Assembly: GCF_030815415.1 (NCBI RefSeq)
Contig: NZ_JAUSWW010000001.1
Span: 868,001 to 932,000 of the forward strand
Source: Streptomyces canus
Lineage (GTDB): Bacteria > Actinomycetota > Actinomycetes > Streptomycetales > Streptomycetaceae
DNA: 64,000 nucleotides
Reading direction: 5' to 3'
Position 1 is the first letter of the stretch; every line of letters begins with the position of its first letter. The notes beneath the pieces were generated by a model, which did not search any database, was not told where the DNA came from, and saw only the letters and a list, made by a program, of their open reading frames with translations. Both the position numbers and the translations under genes were made by a program. This document shows, piece by piece, positions 1-8,940 of the stretch.

Positions 1-1026
1 GACCTGCCCCAGGCCCTGGAAGACCGCGGTGGCTGGCGCGTCAGGCAGACCGCCGAGGCCTTCGCGCAGTACGCGGCCCTCGCCGCCGAGCGTTACGGGG
101 ACCGGGTGGAACGCTGGATCACCCTCAACGAGCCCTACTGCTCCGCCTTCGTCGGCTACGCCGAGGGACGGCACGCACCCGGCGCCCAAGAGGGCCGCGG
201 CGCGCTGGCCGCCGCTCACCACCTGCTGGTCGCCCACGGCCTCGCCGTACCCGCGCTGCGCGCCGCGGGCGCACGGGAGATCGGCATCACCCTCAACCTC
301 GACCGCATCCACGCCGCCTCCGACCGCCCCGAGGACCGCGCCGCCCTGCGCCGCGCCGAGACCCTGCACAACGACATCTGGACGGAACCGCTCCTCGCCG
401 GCCGCTACCCCCTCCATGAGGCCGAGACCTGGGCCGGGCTCGCCGACGGCCCCTGGCGGCTGCCCGGCGACCTGGACCTGATCGGCGCCCCGCTCGACTT
501 CCTGGGCATCAACTTCTACCGGCCCCTCACCGTGACCGACGCGCCCCATCAGGTGGCCGACCCCGAGCAGCGCACCGCCGTGGACGTGGGCGTCGCCGAA
601 CTGGACCCGTACGGCACCCGGCACACCACCATGGGCTGGCCGGTCGTGCCGTCCGCGTTCACGGAACTGCTCCGTGACCTCGACGCCCGCTACCCGCACC
701 TGCCGCCGATCTGGATCACCGAGAACGGCTCCGCGGAGGCCGACACGGTCTCACCCGACGGCCACGTCCACGACCCCGACCGCATCCGCTACCTGACCGA
801 CCACCTCGCCGCCGTGGCCGGCGCCATCGCCGCCGGCGTCGACGTACGCGGCTACTACACCTGGTCGCTGCTCGACAACTTCGAGTGGGCGCGCGGCTAC
901 GACCAGCGCTTCGGCCTGGTCCACATCGACTACGACACCCAGGACCGCACCCCCAAGGACAGCTACCACTGGTACCGGGGCCTGATCACCGCGCACCGCG
1001 CGCGGACGGAGGAAGCTGCCCGATGA
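1..1026 (+). CDS. GH1 beta-glucosidase, 5' end cut by window
   Basis: This is a family 1 glycoside hydrolase that would release glucose or related sugars from beta-linked oligosaccharides, probably in the cytosol. The reading frame is open from the first base, so the N-terminus lies outside the window. Two catalytic landmarks are visible: TLNEP with the acid/base Glu near visible residue 44, and ITENG with the nucleophile Glu at bases 721-723. The C-terminus has the family's NFEW and KDSYHWY signatures. The stop overlaps the start of the next gene (ATGA), so the two are translationally coupled in one glycan-use operon. No signal peptide can be assessed. Exact substrate is inferred only from the neighbour. 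Confidence 0.95.
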   Translation, partial: DLPQALEDRGGWRVRQTAEAFAQYAALAAERYGDRVERWITLNEPYCSAFVGYAEGRHAPGAQEGRGALAAAHHLLVAHGLAVPALRAAGAREIGITLNLDRIHAASDRPEDRAALRRAETLHNDIWTEPLLAGRYPLHEAETWAGLADGPWRLPGDLDLIGAPLDFLGINFYRPLTVTDAPHQVADPEQRTAVDVGVAELDPYGTRHTTMGWPVVPSAFTELLRDLDARYPHLPPIWITENGSAEADTVSPDGHVHDPDRIRYLTDHLAAVAGAIAAGVDVRGYYTWSLLDNFEWARGYDQRFGLVHIDYDTQDRTPKDSYHWYRGLITAHRARTEEAAR

Positions 1027-3305
1027 AGTTCACGGACGGTTACTGGCTGATGCGTCCGGGCTGCACCGCCCGCTATGCGGCCGAGGTCGCCGACGTCCGC
1101 GCCGACGACCACCGGCTGACCCTGTACGCACCCGTCAAGCACGTGAGCCGGCGCGGGCAGACCCTCAACAGCCCGCTGCTGACCGTGGAGTGCTGGTCCC
1201 CGGCCGAGGGGATCATCGGCGTACGGACCACCCACCATGCCGGATCGGTGCGCCGGGGACCGGAGTTCGCGCTGTCCGGTGCCGATGCGGAGGCCGGCAA
1301 GGTGCACCAGGACGGCGCGGTACTGGAGCTGACGTCCGGTGAACTGACGCTGCGGGTGGACACGGAGCAGCCGTGGCGGCTGGAGTTCACCGCCGGCGGA
1401 CGCGTCCTGACGTCCGCCGGTGAGCGCGGCACCGGTTTCGTCACCGACGCCGAGGGCCGTCACCACATGGTCGGCCAACTCGCCCTGGACGTGGGGGAAC
1501 TGGTCTACGGGCTGGGTGAGCGATTCACCCCGTTCGTCAAGAACGGGCAGACGGTGGACATCTGGCAGGCCGACGGCGGCACCAGCAGCGAACAGGCGTA
1601 CAAGAACATCCCCTTCCATCTGACCAACCGTGGGTACGGCGTCTTCGTGAACCACCCCGGCAAGGTCAGTTACGAGGTCGGCTCGGAGAGCGTCGGACAG
1701 GTCCAGTTCAGCGTCGAGGACCAGTCGCTGGAGTACTTCATCGTCTACGGTCCGACGCCGAAGCAGGTCCTGGAGCGCTACACCACGCTCACCGGCCGCC
1801 CGGCGCTGCCGCCCGCCTGGGCCCTGGGCCTGTGGCTGACCACGTCGTTCACGACCGACTACGACGAGGCCACGGTGGGCCGTTTCATCGACGGCATGGC
1901 CGAGCGCGGCATCCCCCTGAGCGTCTTCCACTTCGACTGCTTCTGGATGCGCGGCTACCAGTGGTGCGACTTCGCCTGGGACTCCGACACCTTCCCCGAC
2001 CCGGCCGGCATGCTGAGCAGGCTCCGGCAGCAGGGGCTGCGGGTCTCCGTCTGGATCAATCCGTACATCGCGCAGAAGTCGGCGCTGTTCGAGGAGGGCA
2101 TGCGCGAGGGCTACCTGGTCCGGCGCCCGGACGGCAGCGTGTGGCAGTGGGATCTGTGGCAGCCCGGCATGGCCCTGGTGGACTTCACCAACCCGGCCGC
2201 GCGCGACTGGTACACCGGCAAACTGAAGACACTGCTCGACCAGGGCGTGGACTGCTTCAAGACCGACTTCGGCGAGCGCATCCCCACCGACGTCGTCTGG
2301 CACGACGGCTCCGACCCCGAGCGGATGCACAACTACTACACCCACCTCTTCAACGAGGCCGTCTTCGAACTGCTGCGCGCCGAGCGGGGCGAGGGCGAGG
2401 CGCTGCTGTTCGCCCGCTCCGCCACGGCGGGCGGCCAGCAGTACCCGGTCCACTGGGGCGGCGACTGCGAGTCCCACTTCAGAGCCATGGCCGAGTCGCT
2501 GCGCGGCGGACTTTCTCTCGGTCTGTCCGGCTTCGGTTTCTGGAGCCATGACATCGGCGGCTTCGAGGGCACCCCGACCCCGGCCGTGTTCAAGCGCTGG
2601 GTGCAGTTCGGGCTGCTCTCCTCGCACAGCCGTCTGCACGGCAGCAAGTCGTACCGCGTGCCGTGGGACTACGGCGAGGAAGCCGTCGACGTCACCCGCG
2701 AGTTCACCCTGCTCAAGCACCGCCTCGCCCCGTACCTCCAGCGCGCCGCGCAGCAGGCGCACACCACCGGTGTCCCGGTGATGCGCGCCATGGTGCTGGA
2801 GTTCCCCGACGACCCGGCCGCCGCCTCCGTCGACCGGCAGTACATGCTCGGCGACGATCTGCTCGTCGCCCCGGTCTTCACCGACGACGGCACCGTCGAG
2901 TACTACGTGCCCGAAGGCACCTGGACCAATGTGCTGACGGGCACTCAGGTCACCGGCCCCCGCTGGGCCCGTGAGCAGCACGACTTCCACACCCTGCCGC
3001 TGCTGGCCCGCCCGGACTCGGTCATCGCGCTGGGCGCCGACGACCAGCATCCGGTCTCCGCCTGGGCGGACGGCGTCGAGCTGCGCGTGCATGCCTTCGC
3101 CGACGGCGCCGAGCAGACCGTGGTGATCCCCAGCACCGACGGCCCCGGTGAAACGGCGCGCTTCCACCTGCGCCGCCGGGGCGACCGCCTGCACGTGAGC
3201 ACCGACAGCCCGCACGCGTGGCAGCTGCGGATCGGTGGCCCGAGCGCCACCGCGCACTCCTGGCCCGCCGGCACACGGGAGGCGGAGTTGCCGTATCCGG
3301 CCTGA
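1023..3305 (+). CDS. yicI: GH31 alpha-xylosidase (YicI type)
   Basis: A family 31 alpha-glycosidase of 760 residues, close to the roughly 770 of E. coli YicI, which removes alpha-xylosyl units from isoprimeverose-type oligosaccharides. The nucleophile Asp415 sits in KTDFGERIPTD and the acid/base Asp481 in GGDCESHF, both within one residue of the YicI numbering. The MHNYY and FWSHDIGGFEG motifs are also present. I chose the ATG overlapping the upstream stop because MKFTDGYW matches the family start. With the preceding beta-glucosidase it forms a pair suited to dismantling xyloglucan oligosaccharides. No signal peptide is seen, so import must come from a transporter upstream of the window. Confidence 0.95.
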   Translation: MKFTDGYWLMRPGCTARYAAEVADVRADDHRLTLYAPVKHVSRRGQTLNSPLLTVECWSPAEGIIGVRTTHHAGSVRRGPEFALSGADAEAGKVHQDGAVLELTSGELTLRVDTEQPWRLEFTAGGRVLTSAGERGTGFVTDAEGRHHMVGQLALDVGELVYGLGERFTPFVKNGQTVDIWQADGGTSSEQAYKNIPFHLTNRGYGVFVNHPGKVSYEVGSESVGQVQFSVEDQSLEYFIVYGPTPKQVLERYTTLTGRPALPPAWALGLWLTTSFTTDYDEATVGRFIDGMAERGIPLSVFHFDCFWMRGYQWCDFAWDSDTFPDPAGMLSRLRQQGLRVSVWINPYIAQKSALFEEGMREGYLVRRPDGSVWQWDLWQPGMALVDFTNPAARDWYTGKLKTLLDQGVDCFKTDFGERIPTDVVWHDGSDPERMHNYYTHLFNEAVFELLRAERGEGEALLFARSATAGGQQYPVHWGGDCESHFRAMAESLRGGLSLGLSGFGFWSHDIGGFEGTPTPAVFKRWVQFGLLSSHSRLHGSKSYRVPWDYGEEAVDVTREFTLLKHRLAPYLQRAAQQAHTTGVPVMRAMVLEFPDDPAAASVDRQYMLGDDLLVAPVFTDDGTVEYYVPEGTWTNVLTGTQVTGPRWAREQHDFHTLPLLARPDSVIALGADDQHPVSAWADGVELRVHAFADGAEQTVVIPSTDGPGETARFHLRRRGDRLHVSTDSPHAWQLRIGGPSATAHSWPAGTREAELPYPA

Positions 3306-3337
3306 CCTCGACTGACAGGACGCAACGCCCTCGATCC

Positions 3338-4069
3338 CTACCGTTGCAGCTGCTTGAGCAGCTTGCGGGTGCTGGAAGAGGGGGTCGCGTCGATCTGGGC
3401 CAGTGCTGTCTCGCAGCCCTGGAAGGCCGTGAGGACTCCGTCGTCGTCGCCCAGCGCGTTCGCCGCACGCATCCATATGCGCCAGGCCACCTCGCGGAAC
3501 GGGTCGATCGCGGTTGCCTGTTCGCACAGGCGGACGGCGTCGCCGTACTGGTGCAGTTGCAGAGCGAGGTCGGCCGCCGACGAGAGGGCGTCGGCGGCTT
3601 GCCGCGACAGTGCCCGACGCCGCTCTTCGACCCACTGCGAGGTGCGGTCCGGTAGGTAGTCGCCTTCGTTGCGGGCAAGCACTGCCTCGATTGCCGCCAG
3701 CCTTGCCCGGCCGGCCAGCCGGTAGGTATGCGCGAGGTCGGCATCCATCAGCAGCGACTGACACCCTCGTGCCAACTCGGCGGCGAGGGACAGCCTGTTG
3801 TCGCGGGCGAACAGGGCCTCCAGGGTGCGGGGGCGATCGGCGGCGTGGCCGGGTCTGCTGCTCAGGTACGAGAGCAGTTCCAGGCGCTTGCTGATGCGCA
3901 GGCGGGCCTCGACGCCGTCGACGATCAGGGCGTGGCGCCCGAACTCGGTGACCGTCACCGCCGTGGCAGCGGAGACGGGGGCGCCGACCGCGAGACTGTC
4001 CAGCCACGCGTCTGCGGGTGACGGCGGGCCCGGGGCGGCCGCGCTGTGCCGGTGGAACAGGATGGACAT
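3338..4069 (-). CDS. BTAD-domain (SARP-like C-terminal) protein
   Basis: 243 residues. Residues ~100-240 form a bacterial transcriptional activation domain, a TPR-like helical block found in SARP activators, recognisable in the stretch around LAHTYRLAG and AIDPFREVAW. Residues ~45-90 look like a degraded or partial winged-helix segment, so DNA binding is doubtful. SARPs and LysM-BTAD proteins are usually longer. The frame remains open for some 25 codons upstream with coding-like composition but no clear start, so this may be the 3' part of a formerly larger gene. It converges on the alpha-xylosidase gene with a 32-bp gap. Regulatory target unknown. Confidence 0.75.
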   Translation of the reverse strand: MSILFHRHSAAAPGPPSPADAWLDSLAVGAPVSAATAVTVTEFGRHALIVDGVEARLRISKRLELLSYLSSRPGHAADRPRTLEALFARDNRLSLAAELARGCQSLLMDADLAHTYRLAGRARLAAIEAVLARNEGDYLPDRTSQWVEERRRALSRQAADALSSAADLALQLHQYGDAVRLCEQATAIDPFREVAWRIWMRAANALGDDDGVLTAFQGCETALAQIDATPSSSTRKLLKQLQR

Positions 4070-4248
4070 GCATCCCGTGGTGGTGTCGACCGCGACCGGC
4101 GTGTAGCGCCGGAAGGCGGTCGGAATGCGGGACGCAGCCCCTGGACCGCGGGTCTTGTCGGCGGAGGCACGCCCAGCTGCCGGCCCTGCCCAGGGCCGGC
4201 ACAGCGTGACCTTTCGTTGGGTGTAGTGGAGTTCGCCCGCCGGAGCCG

Positions 4249-4800
4249 ATGGCCTGGCCCTCTGGGCATTTCGGTCGGGTGTCAGTGGTGTCTGGGACTG
4301 TGTACGTTGTGGATGAACTCGTGGAACATGTCGATGCTCAGGACCGGGTGCTGGGAGTGGTCAGCCGGACGGAGGCCGTCCGGGAGGGCTGGCTGCATCG
4401 GGTGGGCGTGGTGGTGTGCCGCGATGGGCAAGGTCGCTTTCTCGTCCATCGGCGTGCCGAGCAGCTGTCCCGTTTCCCAGGGCACTACGAGCTCGGTGTC
4501 GGGGGCGCTGCGGGAGTCGGCGAGTCCTATGAGCAGGCGGCTGCCCGCGAGCTCAGTGAGGAACTGGGGGTGCGGGCGACAGTGTGCCTTCGGTTCACGT
4601 TCCTCAACCGGGGTGGACTCAGCCCTCACTGGCTCGGGGTGTGCGATGCCGTCCTTCCAGAGATCGGCGCCCCCGATCCGGGAGAAGTGGCCTGGCATGG
4701 GTGGCTGACCGAGTCCGAGCTGCGGCGGGCTCTGCGGCAGTGGACTTGCACTCCCGATAGCCACGAGATTTTCGGTCGGTATCTTGCAAGTGGGCGGTGA
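4249..4800 (+). CDS. Nudix hydrolase (YfcD/Idi-like)
   Basis: A Nudix family enzyme that would hydrolyse a nucleoside-diphosphate-linked substrate in the cytosol. A complete Nudix box is present at residues 86-108 (G, five residues, E, seven residues, RELSEELGV). The N-terminal part (DELVEHVDAQDRVLGVV) and the overall layout resemble YfcD and isopentenyl-diphosphate isomerase-type Nudix proteins, but the Idi catalytic Cys is not obvious. The start is uncertain: the ATG at 4249 has no good ribosome site, and GTG at 4312 (just before DELVEHV) would fit the family better. Stand-alone gene, divergent from the BTAD gene. Confidence 0.85.
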   Translation: MAWPSGHFGRVSVVSGTVYVVDELVEHVDAQDRVLGVVSRTEAVREGWLHRVGVVVCRDGQGRFLVHRRAEQLSRFPGHYELGVGGAAGVGESYEQAAARELSEELGVRATVCLRFTFLNRGGLSPHWLGVCDAVLPEIGAPDPGEVAWHGWLTESELRRALRQWTCTPDSHEIFGRYLASGR

Positions 4801-4909
4801 CCGTTTCGCGGTCGCCTGTCTGAAAGTCTGATGCAGCGTCAGGAAGTGTGCACGGCGGCCCTTTCGCCACTCCCCTCCCCTTCAGGGCCCCGAGTACAGT
4901 GGGCCGACC

Positions 4910-5329
4910 ATGCCCGGGCTCTTCGGAATCAACCACCTGACACTGTCCACCACCGACCTCGACCGGCTCGTGGCGTACTACACGCAGCTGCTCGGCGCGG
5001 TGCTTGCCTTCGAACGCGCCGCGACCTCTTCTGATCCACGCATCGCGGTTCTCGATGTGGGCGGAGACGACCATCTCATGATCGTCGAGACCGCCACCGT
5101 CCCCGCGACCGGTCTCGACCCCCTCCAGAAGGCAGGATGGGGGCTGCGCGTGGGATCCTACGAGTGCCTGTGTGAGGTCCACGCGCACATCCTGGCTGCC
5201 GGGTGGCCGGTCGGGCCGATCGAGACACTGCCCACCCAGTGGACAATGACGGCCCGGGACCCCGACGGACGTCCCGTGGACATCCGGGCCCACCGCCCGC
5301 GCACCCCGTCACCACAGCCCACCGGCTGA
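4910..5329 (+). CDS. VOC superfamily (glyoxalase/bleomycin resistance-like) protein
   Basis: 139 residues forming the beta-alpha-beta-beta-beta fold typical of vicinal-oxygen-chelate proteins, which bind a metal and small electrophiles or antibiotics. The start FGINHLTLSTTDLDRLVAYYTQLLG contains the first-strand His metal ligand. The C-terminal DPDGRPVDI is where the family usually has a final acidic ligand; here it is Asp rather than Glu. The enzyme class cannot be assigned: glyoxalase, fosfomycin-resistance and dioxygenase relatives all share this outline. Single-gene unit between the Nudix and dihydrofolate-reductase-like genes. Confidence 0.85.
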   Translation: MPGLFGINHLTLSTTDLDRLVAYYTQLLGAVLAFERAATSSDPRIAVLDVGGDDHLMIVETATVPATGLDPLQKAGWGLRVGSYECLCEVHAHILAAGWPVGPIETLPTQWTMTARDPDGRPVDIRAHRPRTPSPQPTG

Positions 5330-5693
5330 CCACACATCCCAGCAGCACCGCGCCTCTGGCACAGCGCCGGAGGCGCGTCCAACCCAGCGCATGCCCCCTG
5401 TTGGGGCAAGGTTCCCATCGGTCGCAGGGCTCGCCGGCCGGCCTCGCAGGCAGCCGACATGCGTTCGCGGAGCACGGATACGACCACGGTTTCTCGGAGC
5501 CCGTGCGCCAAGTCGGCCGCACCCCCGCTGCCGGCCGGACGGTCATCGCGTAGCGCCAAAGCGGCTGCACCGCCACAGGTCACACGGCGTCCCGGAGCCG
5601 TCACCCACTCGATGTCGTTTCCGTCCAAGACGCCCGTCCCCGCCGTGATCTAACCTCATCCCGGAAGCTCGGCCTGTGATGAGGAGACAGCAG
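5330..5693. other. Intergenic, no convincing gene
   Basis: 364 bases between the VOC and reductase genes. Open frames here have no family match I recognise. A minus-strand stretch around 5400-5628 reads as a possible remnant (it begins MDGNDIEWVTAPGRR) but has no supporting context. Only the ribosome-binding site GAGGAG at 5681-5686 for the next gene is supported. Confidence 0.5.
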
Positions 5694-6269
5694 ATGCGTA
5701 CCTTGGTCTACACCGGATTCATGTCGCTCGACGGCGTTCTGGACTCGCCCGGTGGGCCCCAGGAAGGGCACCGCAGTGGTGGCTGGGTGGTGAAGGATCT
5801 GGAGTTCGTCCCCGAGGCCTGGTCGCTGAAGGGCGAGGAGCTTTCCGACACGACGGCGCTGATGTTCGGCCGCCGCAGTTATGAGGCCTTCGCGTCGGTC
5901 TGGCCCGCCTCGGAGGACCACGCCTCCTACAAGGAGCTGCCCAAGTACGTGGTGTCGAGCACGCTGTCGGACGACGCTCTCGTCGATGGGTGGGGGCCGA
6001 CGACGATCCTGCGCACGACGGAGGACATCCAGAAGCTCAAGGAGAGCGAGGGCGGCTCCATCTACATCCACGGAAGCGCGGAACTGGCGCGCCGACTGTC
6101 GGAGGCGGGCCTGATCGACCAGTACAACCTGCTCGTTTTCCCGGTCTTGCTCGGTGCCGGCAAGAGCCTGTTCCACCGGGCCGACCGTGACAAGCAGATG
6201 CTGTCGCTGCGGGAGTCGGAGAGCTACTCCAACGGGATCATGAAGCTGATCTACGACGTCAAGCGCTGA
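5694..6269 (+). CDS. Dihydrofolate reductase family protein (RibD C-terminal fold)
   Basis: 191 residues of the RibD_C/dihydrofolate-reductase-like fold, an NADPH-dependent reductase family of unknown physiological substrate in actinomycetes. Visible signatures are FMSLDGVLDSPGG near the start, MFGRRSYEAF in the middle and the C-terminal VLLGAGKSLF. I prefer the ATG at 5694 over the in-frame GTG 5676 and ATG 5679 because GAGGAG lies seven bases upstream and the protein then begins MRTLVYTG as relatives do. Its last 19 bases overlap the tail of the convergent AraC gene. Confidence 0.9.
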   Translation: MRTLVYTGFMSLDGVLDSPGGPQEGHRSGGWVVKDLEFVPEAWSLKGEELSDTTALMFGRRSYEAFASVWPASEDHASYKELPKYVVSSTLSDDALVDGWGPTTILRTTEDIQKLKESEGGSIYIHGSAELARRLSEAGLIDQYNLLVFPVLLGAGKSLFHRADRDKQMLSLRESESYSNGIMKLIYDVKR

Positions 6270-7030
6270 TCCAGGTCGAGCGCGATCGCCCCGCCGATGC
6301 CGTCCCGCAGCTGTCCGACGGTGCGTCCTACGTAGGTGCGCAGCGCTCTGGCGAGGTGCGGCTCGTCGAAGTATTCGAGCTTGGCGACGACGTCGGCGGC
6401 CGTATCGCCGGCCGCCAGCAGCTCCGCCGCCGTCCGGGCCCGCTCGATCTGCCGGACGGCGCCCCGCGTCAGGCCGGTCGCGGCTCGGAAACGGCGTTCG
6501 ACGGTCCGTCCCGACACGGCCGGCTCGTGGCCTCGCAGGACATCGGCGACGAGTGGGTCACGCACCACGATCCCGGACTTGACCAGTCGCTCCACCAAGG
6601 CCTCGGCGTCATCGGCGCCCGGGGTCTCCCAGCGCGCGCCGTCCAGCCGGAACGTCCGATGTGTGGTGTCGGGGAGCTCGACGCCGCCGTCTACCAGCTC
6701 CGGCGTGGGCAGGACCCGCAGCGAGGTGCCCACGGCGAAATCGATGCCGGTGAAGGCAGCGCCTTCCGGGACCGGTGCCGTGCTGGTCCGGGTCTCGGGG
6801 CCGGTGACGGCCGCGTAGGGCCGGCCGTCCTGCTCCCAGAACACCAGCCCCCAGCGCACCCCGGCAACGGATGCCATCGCCGTGACCTGCTCGCTGGTGC
6901 AGGTCCATACGCTGTCGACCCACGGCGAGTTGGACCGACGTATCTCGAAGGGCAGCTCCACGGGCGCAGAATACGCCGCGCGGGGCTGTGGGCACCGGTC
7001 GTCAGTGTTCGTGACAGGCCTCGCGGACAC
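6251..7030 (-). CDS. AraC family transcriptional regulator
   Basis: 259 residues. The N-terminal half is a beta-rich sensor-like region (SNSPWVDSVW, then WGLVFWEQ), the C-terminal third an AraC-type double helix-turn-helix. The second helix pair is visible as ADVVAKLEYFDEPHLARALRTY, the usual place of the GFSDQSHF-like motif, here with FDEP. This subfamily is often found beside dihydrofolate-reductase-like or VOC genes, but the gene is convergent with its neighbour, so its target is not apparent. GTG start assumed at 7030; a slightly later start is possible. Confidence 0.85.
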   Translation of the reverse strand: MSARPVTNTDDRCPQPRAAYSAPVELPFEIRRSNSPWVDSVWTCTSEQVTAMASVAGVRWGLVFWEQDGRPYAAVTGPETRTSTAPVPEGAAFTGIDFAVGTSLRVLPTPELVDGGVELPDTTHRTFRLDGARWETPGADDAEALVERLVKSGIVVRDPLVADVLRGHEPAVSGRTVERRFRAATGLTRGAVRQIERARTAAELLAAGDTAADVVAKLEYFDEPHLARALRTYVGRTVGQLRDGIGGAIALDLDQRLTS

Positions 7031-7261
7031 CTCCGTCGGAGGGACCAGCGGCGATCGCTCGCCTTCGCCGGCAAAACTCCGAGACCGTCAGCGTACGAGC
7101 GCGGCCCGGCCATGGCGAGGGCATCCATCCTGCCCTCGCGCGCCGCAGGGGGCGCACCGCTCGCTCGCCTCGCAGCGGATCCGTTCACGAACTGTCGCCG
7201 CTCGGCGGTCAACCCGGAGCTGTGCGCGTAAGCGCCTGCGGGCGCTGAAGTGGCTTTCTGA

Positions 7262-7699
7262 TCACGCGGACGAGGCGAGTTGTTCGCGTACCCATGCGGG
7301 ATCGGGGTTGGTGTGTGGCTGGCCCGCCACGACGACGGTCGGCACGGTCTCGTTGCCGTTGTTGGCCGCCCTCACCGCTGCGGCTCCTGCCGGGTCGCGC
7401 CAGATGTTGACCCAGTGCAACTGGCGGGCGCTGCGGCCCAGCCGGATACGCAGTCGCATGCAGTACGTGCAGCCTGGCCGCCAGAAGACGACCGGCCGGC
7501 CGTCGACCGCGCTGCGGCGTTGTGCCTCCCGCGCACCGATCGACCTCGGGAAGATCAGGGGCGAGTTGACACCGGCGAGCACGAGGAACGCCAGCAGGAG
7601 GGCTGAGACTGTGCCAGGGCTCCCCTCGGAGATCAGGTCAGTCGCGACGGCTGAGCCGCAGAGCACAAGCAGCATCGGCAGGATCCAAGCGCGCATCAT
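7262..7699 (-). CDS. Membrane-anchored glutaredoxin/mycoredoxin-like protein
   Basis: 145 residues. Two hydrophobic segments (about 5-20 and 31-48) place the N-terminus in the membrane, followed by a glutaredoxin-like domain with the redox motif CTYC at Cys77 and Cys80 and the cis-Pro region ETVPTVVV. Mycoredoxins use such motifs with mycothiol to reduce mixed disulfides in actinobacteria; use of mycothiol here is inferred. Two consecutive starts (7699 and 7696) are equally good. Stand-alone gene. The 230 bases between it and the AraC gene hold nothing recognisable. Confidence 0.85.
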   Translation of the reverse strand: MMRAWILPMLLVLCGSAVATDLISEGSPGTVSALLLAFLVLAGVNSPLIFPRSIGAREAQRRSAVDGRPVVFWRPGCTYCMRLRIRLGRSARQLHWVNIWRDPAGAAAVRAANNGNETVPTVVVAGQPHTNPDPAWVREQLASSA

Positions 7700-7866
7700 G
7701 GTGACGCACGCTATCGATGAGTCGAAACGCTCCTCGCATCAGGGCGCTCACCTGGGTGTTCGACGGACGCTGAGGCGGCCTTCGTCTGATCATGTGCTCC
7801 GGCCGAGGACACACATGACCACGACGAAGGCCGTCCGCAGGCTGACGGCCGCCATGGCGCGCGGTG

Positions 7867-8374
7867 TCAGTGGTCCGCGCAGCAAGGGGTCGGTTCCGGT
7901 ACCTCGAACGGGACGAGGGCTCCCCAGCCGTCGGCATGGCCGTCAGTACGAGCTCGCTGCCCGCCCATTGCGGGCGCATGTGGTCGCGCGTCACCAGCAA
8001 CGTGCCGGGGGCGGGTGGGCCGTGGACGTCCAGTACCGTCACGCGGTCGATCGCGGAGCGCAAGAGCAGCTCCGTGACCGTCAGCGTGCCGGTGAGGGCG
8101 GCGGCCCCGGGGCAGAGCACCGCACGGCCACCGGGTCGGGCACACCGTCCTGCACCTCGTGGCCCCGGTCCGTGAGCCGCTCCTTGACGGTGCGCAGGAG
8201 CGGCTCGGACGGCACGGCGAGAGAGGGCGACGCGCGGGCGGTCTCCCCGCACCGGTGTGTGCAGCCGAACGCGCCTTCACTCAGGGCGAGTTCGGCGGCC
8301 AGTTCCTGGAGCAGGTGATCGGCCGCGCGCAGATCGCGGACCCCGGGGTCCACTGTGAGGGCGTACTGCGTCAC
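7867..8374 (-). pseudogene. Frameshifted unknown gene, coupled to an upstream fragment
   Basis: Three successive minus-strand frames read as one protein of about 165 residues. It begins GTG (VTQYALTVDPGVRDL) at 8374, changes frame near 8110 (after DPVAV, resuming as LCPGAAALTGT) and again near 7935 (after LTAMP, resuming as ADGWGALVPFEV), then stops at 7867. Each join reads sensibly with a one-base correction, which supports a decayed gene rather than chance. The GTG start overlaps the stop of the fragment upstream (GTGA), so this was the second gene of an operon. I do not recognise the family. Sequencing error is the alternative explanation. Confidence 0.6.
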
Positions 8375-8493
8375 GAGGGCAGGACCCAGCTCGGGTTGGA
8401 GTAGAACCACAGGTCGAGCCACGGGTCGGCGTCGCCCACGACGTCGATGCATAGGCCGGTTGACCGGTGCGTGCGCGATCGCAAAACAACCAC
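8371..8493 (-). pseudogene. 3' fragment of unknown gene upstream of the broken gene
   Basis: A 40-codon open stretch with a well-formed C-terminus (VVGDADPWLDLWFYSNPSW) and a stop that overlaps the next GTG start as GTGA. The first ten or so residues lose coding character and an in-frame stop lies just upstream, so this looks like the surviving tail of a longer gene whose 5' part is gone. Family not recognised. Confidence 0.45.
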
Positions 8494-8538
8494 GGAGGCC
8501 GACGATCACCCTGGGAAGGCTGGAGCTAGATTCTTCGC

Positions 8539-8847
8539 ATGCCTTCGCATCTCAGCCACGGTGCTTCCGGAGCCCTCCGACGCTTTGCCGGGTGGCTCGC
8601 CCGGGGGTCGGTGGGCCACCCGATGCTGGAAGGGATCGAGTACTGGGAAGACTTGCGTGAGTCGCCCTCCCAGATGGAGATCTGCGTCGCCATCTTCGCC
8701 AACGTCCTCGAACTGGATGAGCGGGGAGAACCGGTCAACGAGAAGTACGCGGAGCGCCGGGCCGCAGCCTGGCTCTACCTGTACTGCACCGGCGAGCTGC
8801 CACCAGGGGAACCGGACATCGAACCGTGGGAATGCCACCTTCATTGA
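8539..8847 (+). CDS. Small hypothetical protein (DUF7677-like)
   Basis: 102 residues, acidic and Trp-rich, with the pattern GWLARGSVGHPMLEGIEY, FANVLELDERGEPVNEKYAE and a closing PWECHLH. It resembles small Streptomyces proteins I associate with DUF7677; that family has no known function. No signal peptide or membrane segment. It stands alone and is divergent from the decayed operon, whose remnant ends only about 45 bases upstream. Confidence 0.7.
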   Translation: MPSHLSHGASGALRRFAGWLARGSVGHPMLEGIEYWEDLRESPSQMEICVAIFANVLELDERGEPVNEKYAERRAAAWLYLYCTGELPPGEPDIEPWECHLH

Positions 8848-8940
8848 CCGCAGCCCGGCGCGCGTCTCGCCTGGCTCGAGCTTCGCCCCCACCGTGATGG
8901 GTGCCGGGAATGAACGCCGACCTTGATTGTTGAAAGCGGT

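Noticed and set aside
963..4202. A 1079-codon open frame on the minus strand opposite the alpha-xylosidase
   Set aside because: It is the antisense shadow of the GH31 gene, with low-complexity Val/Gly/Asp composition and no domain. High GC keeps such frames free of stops.
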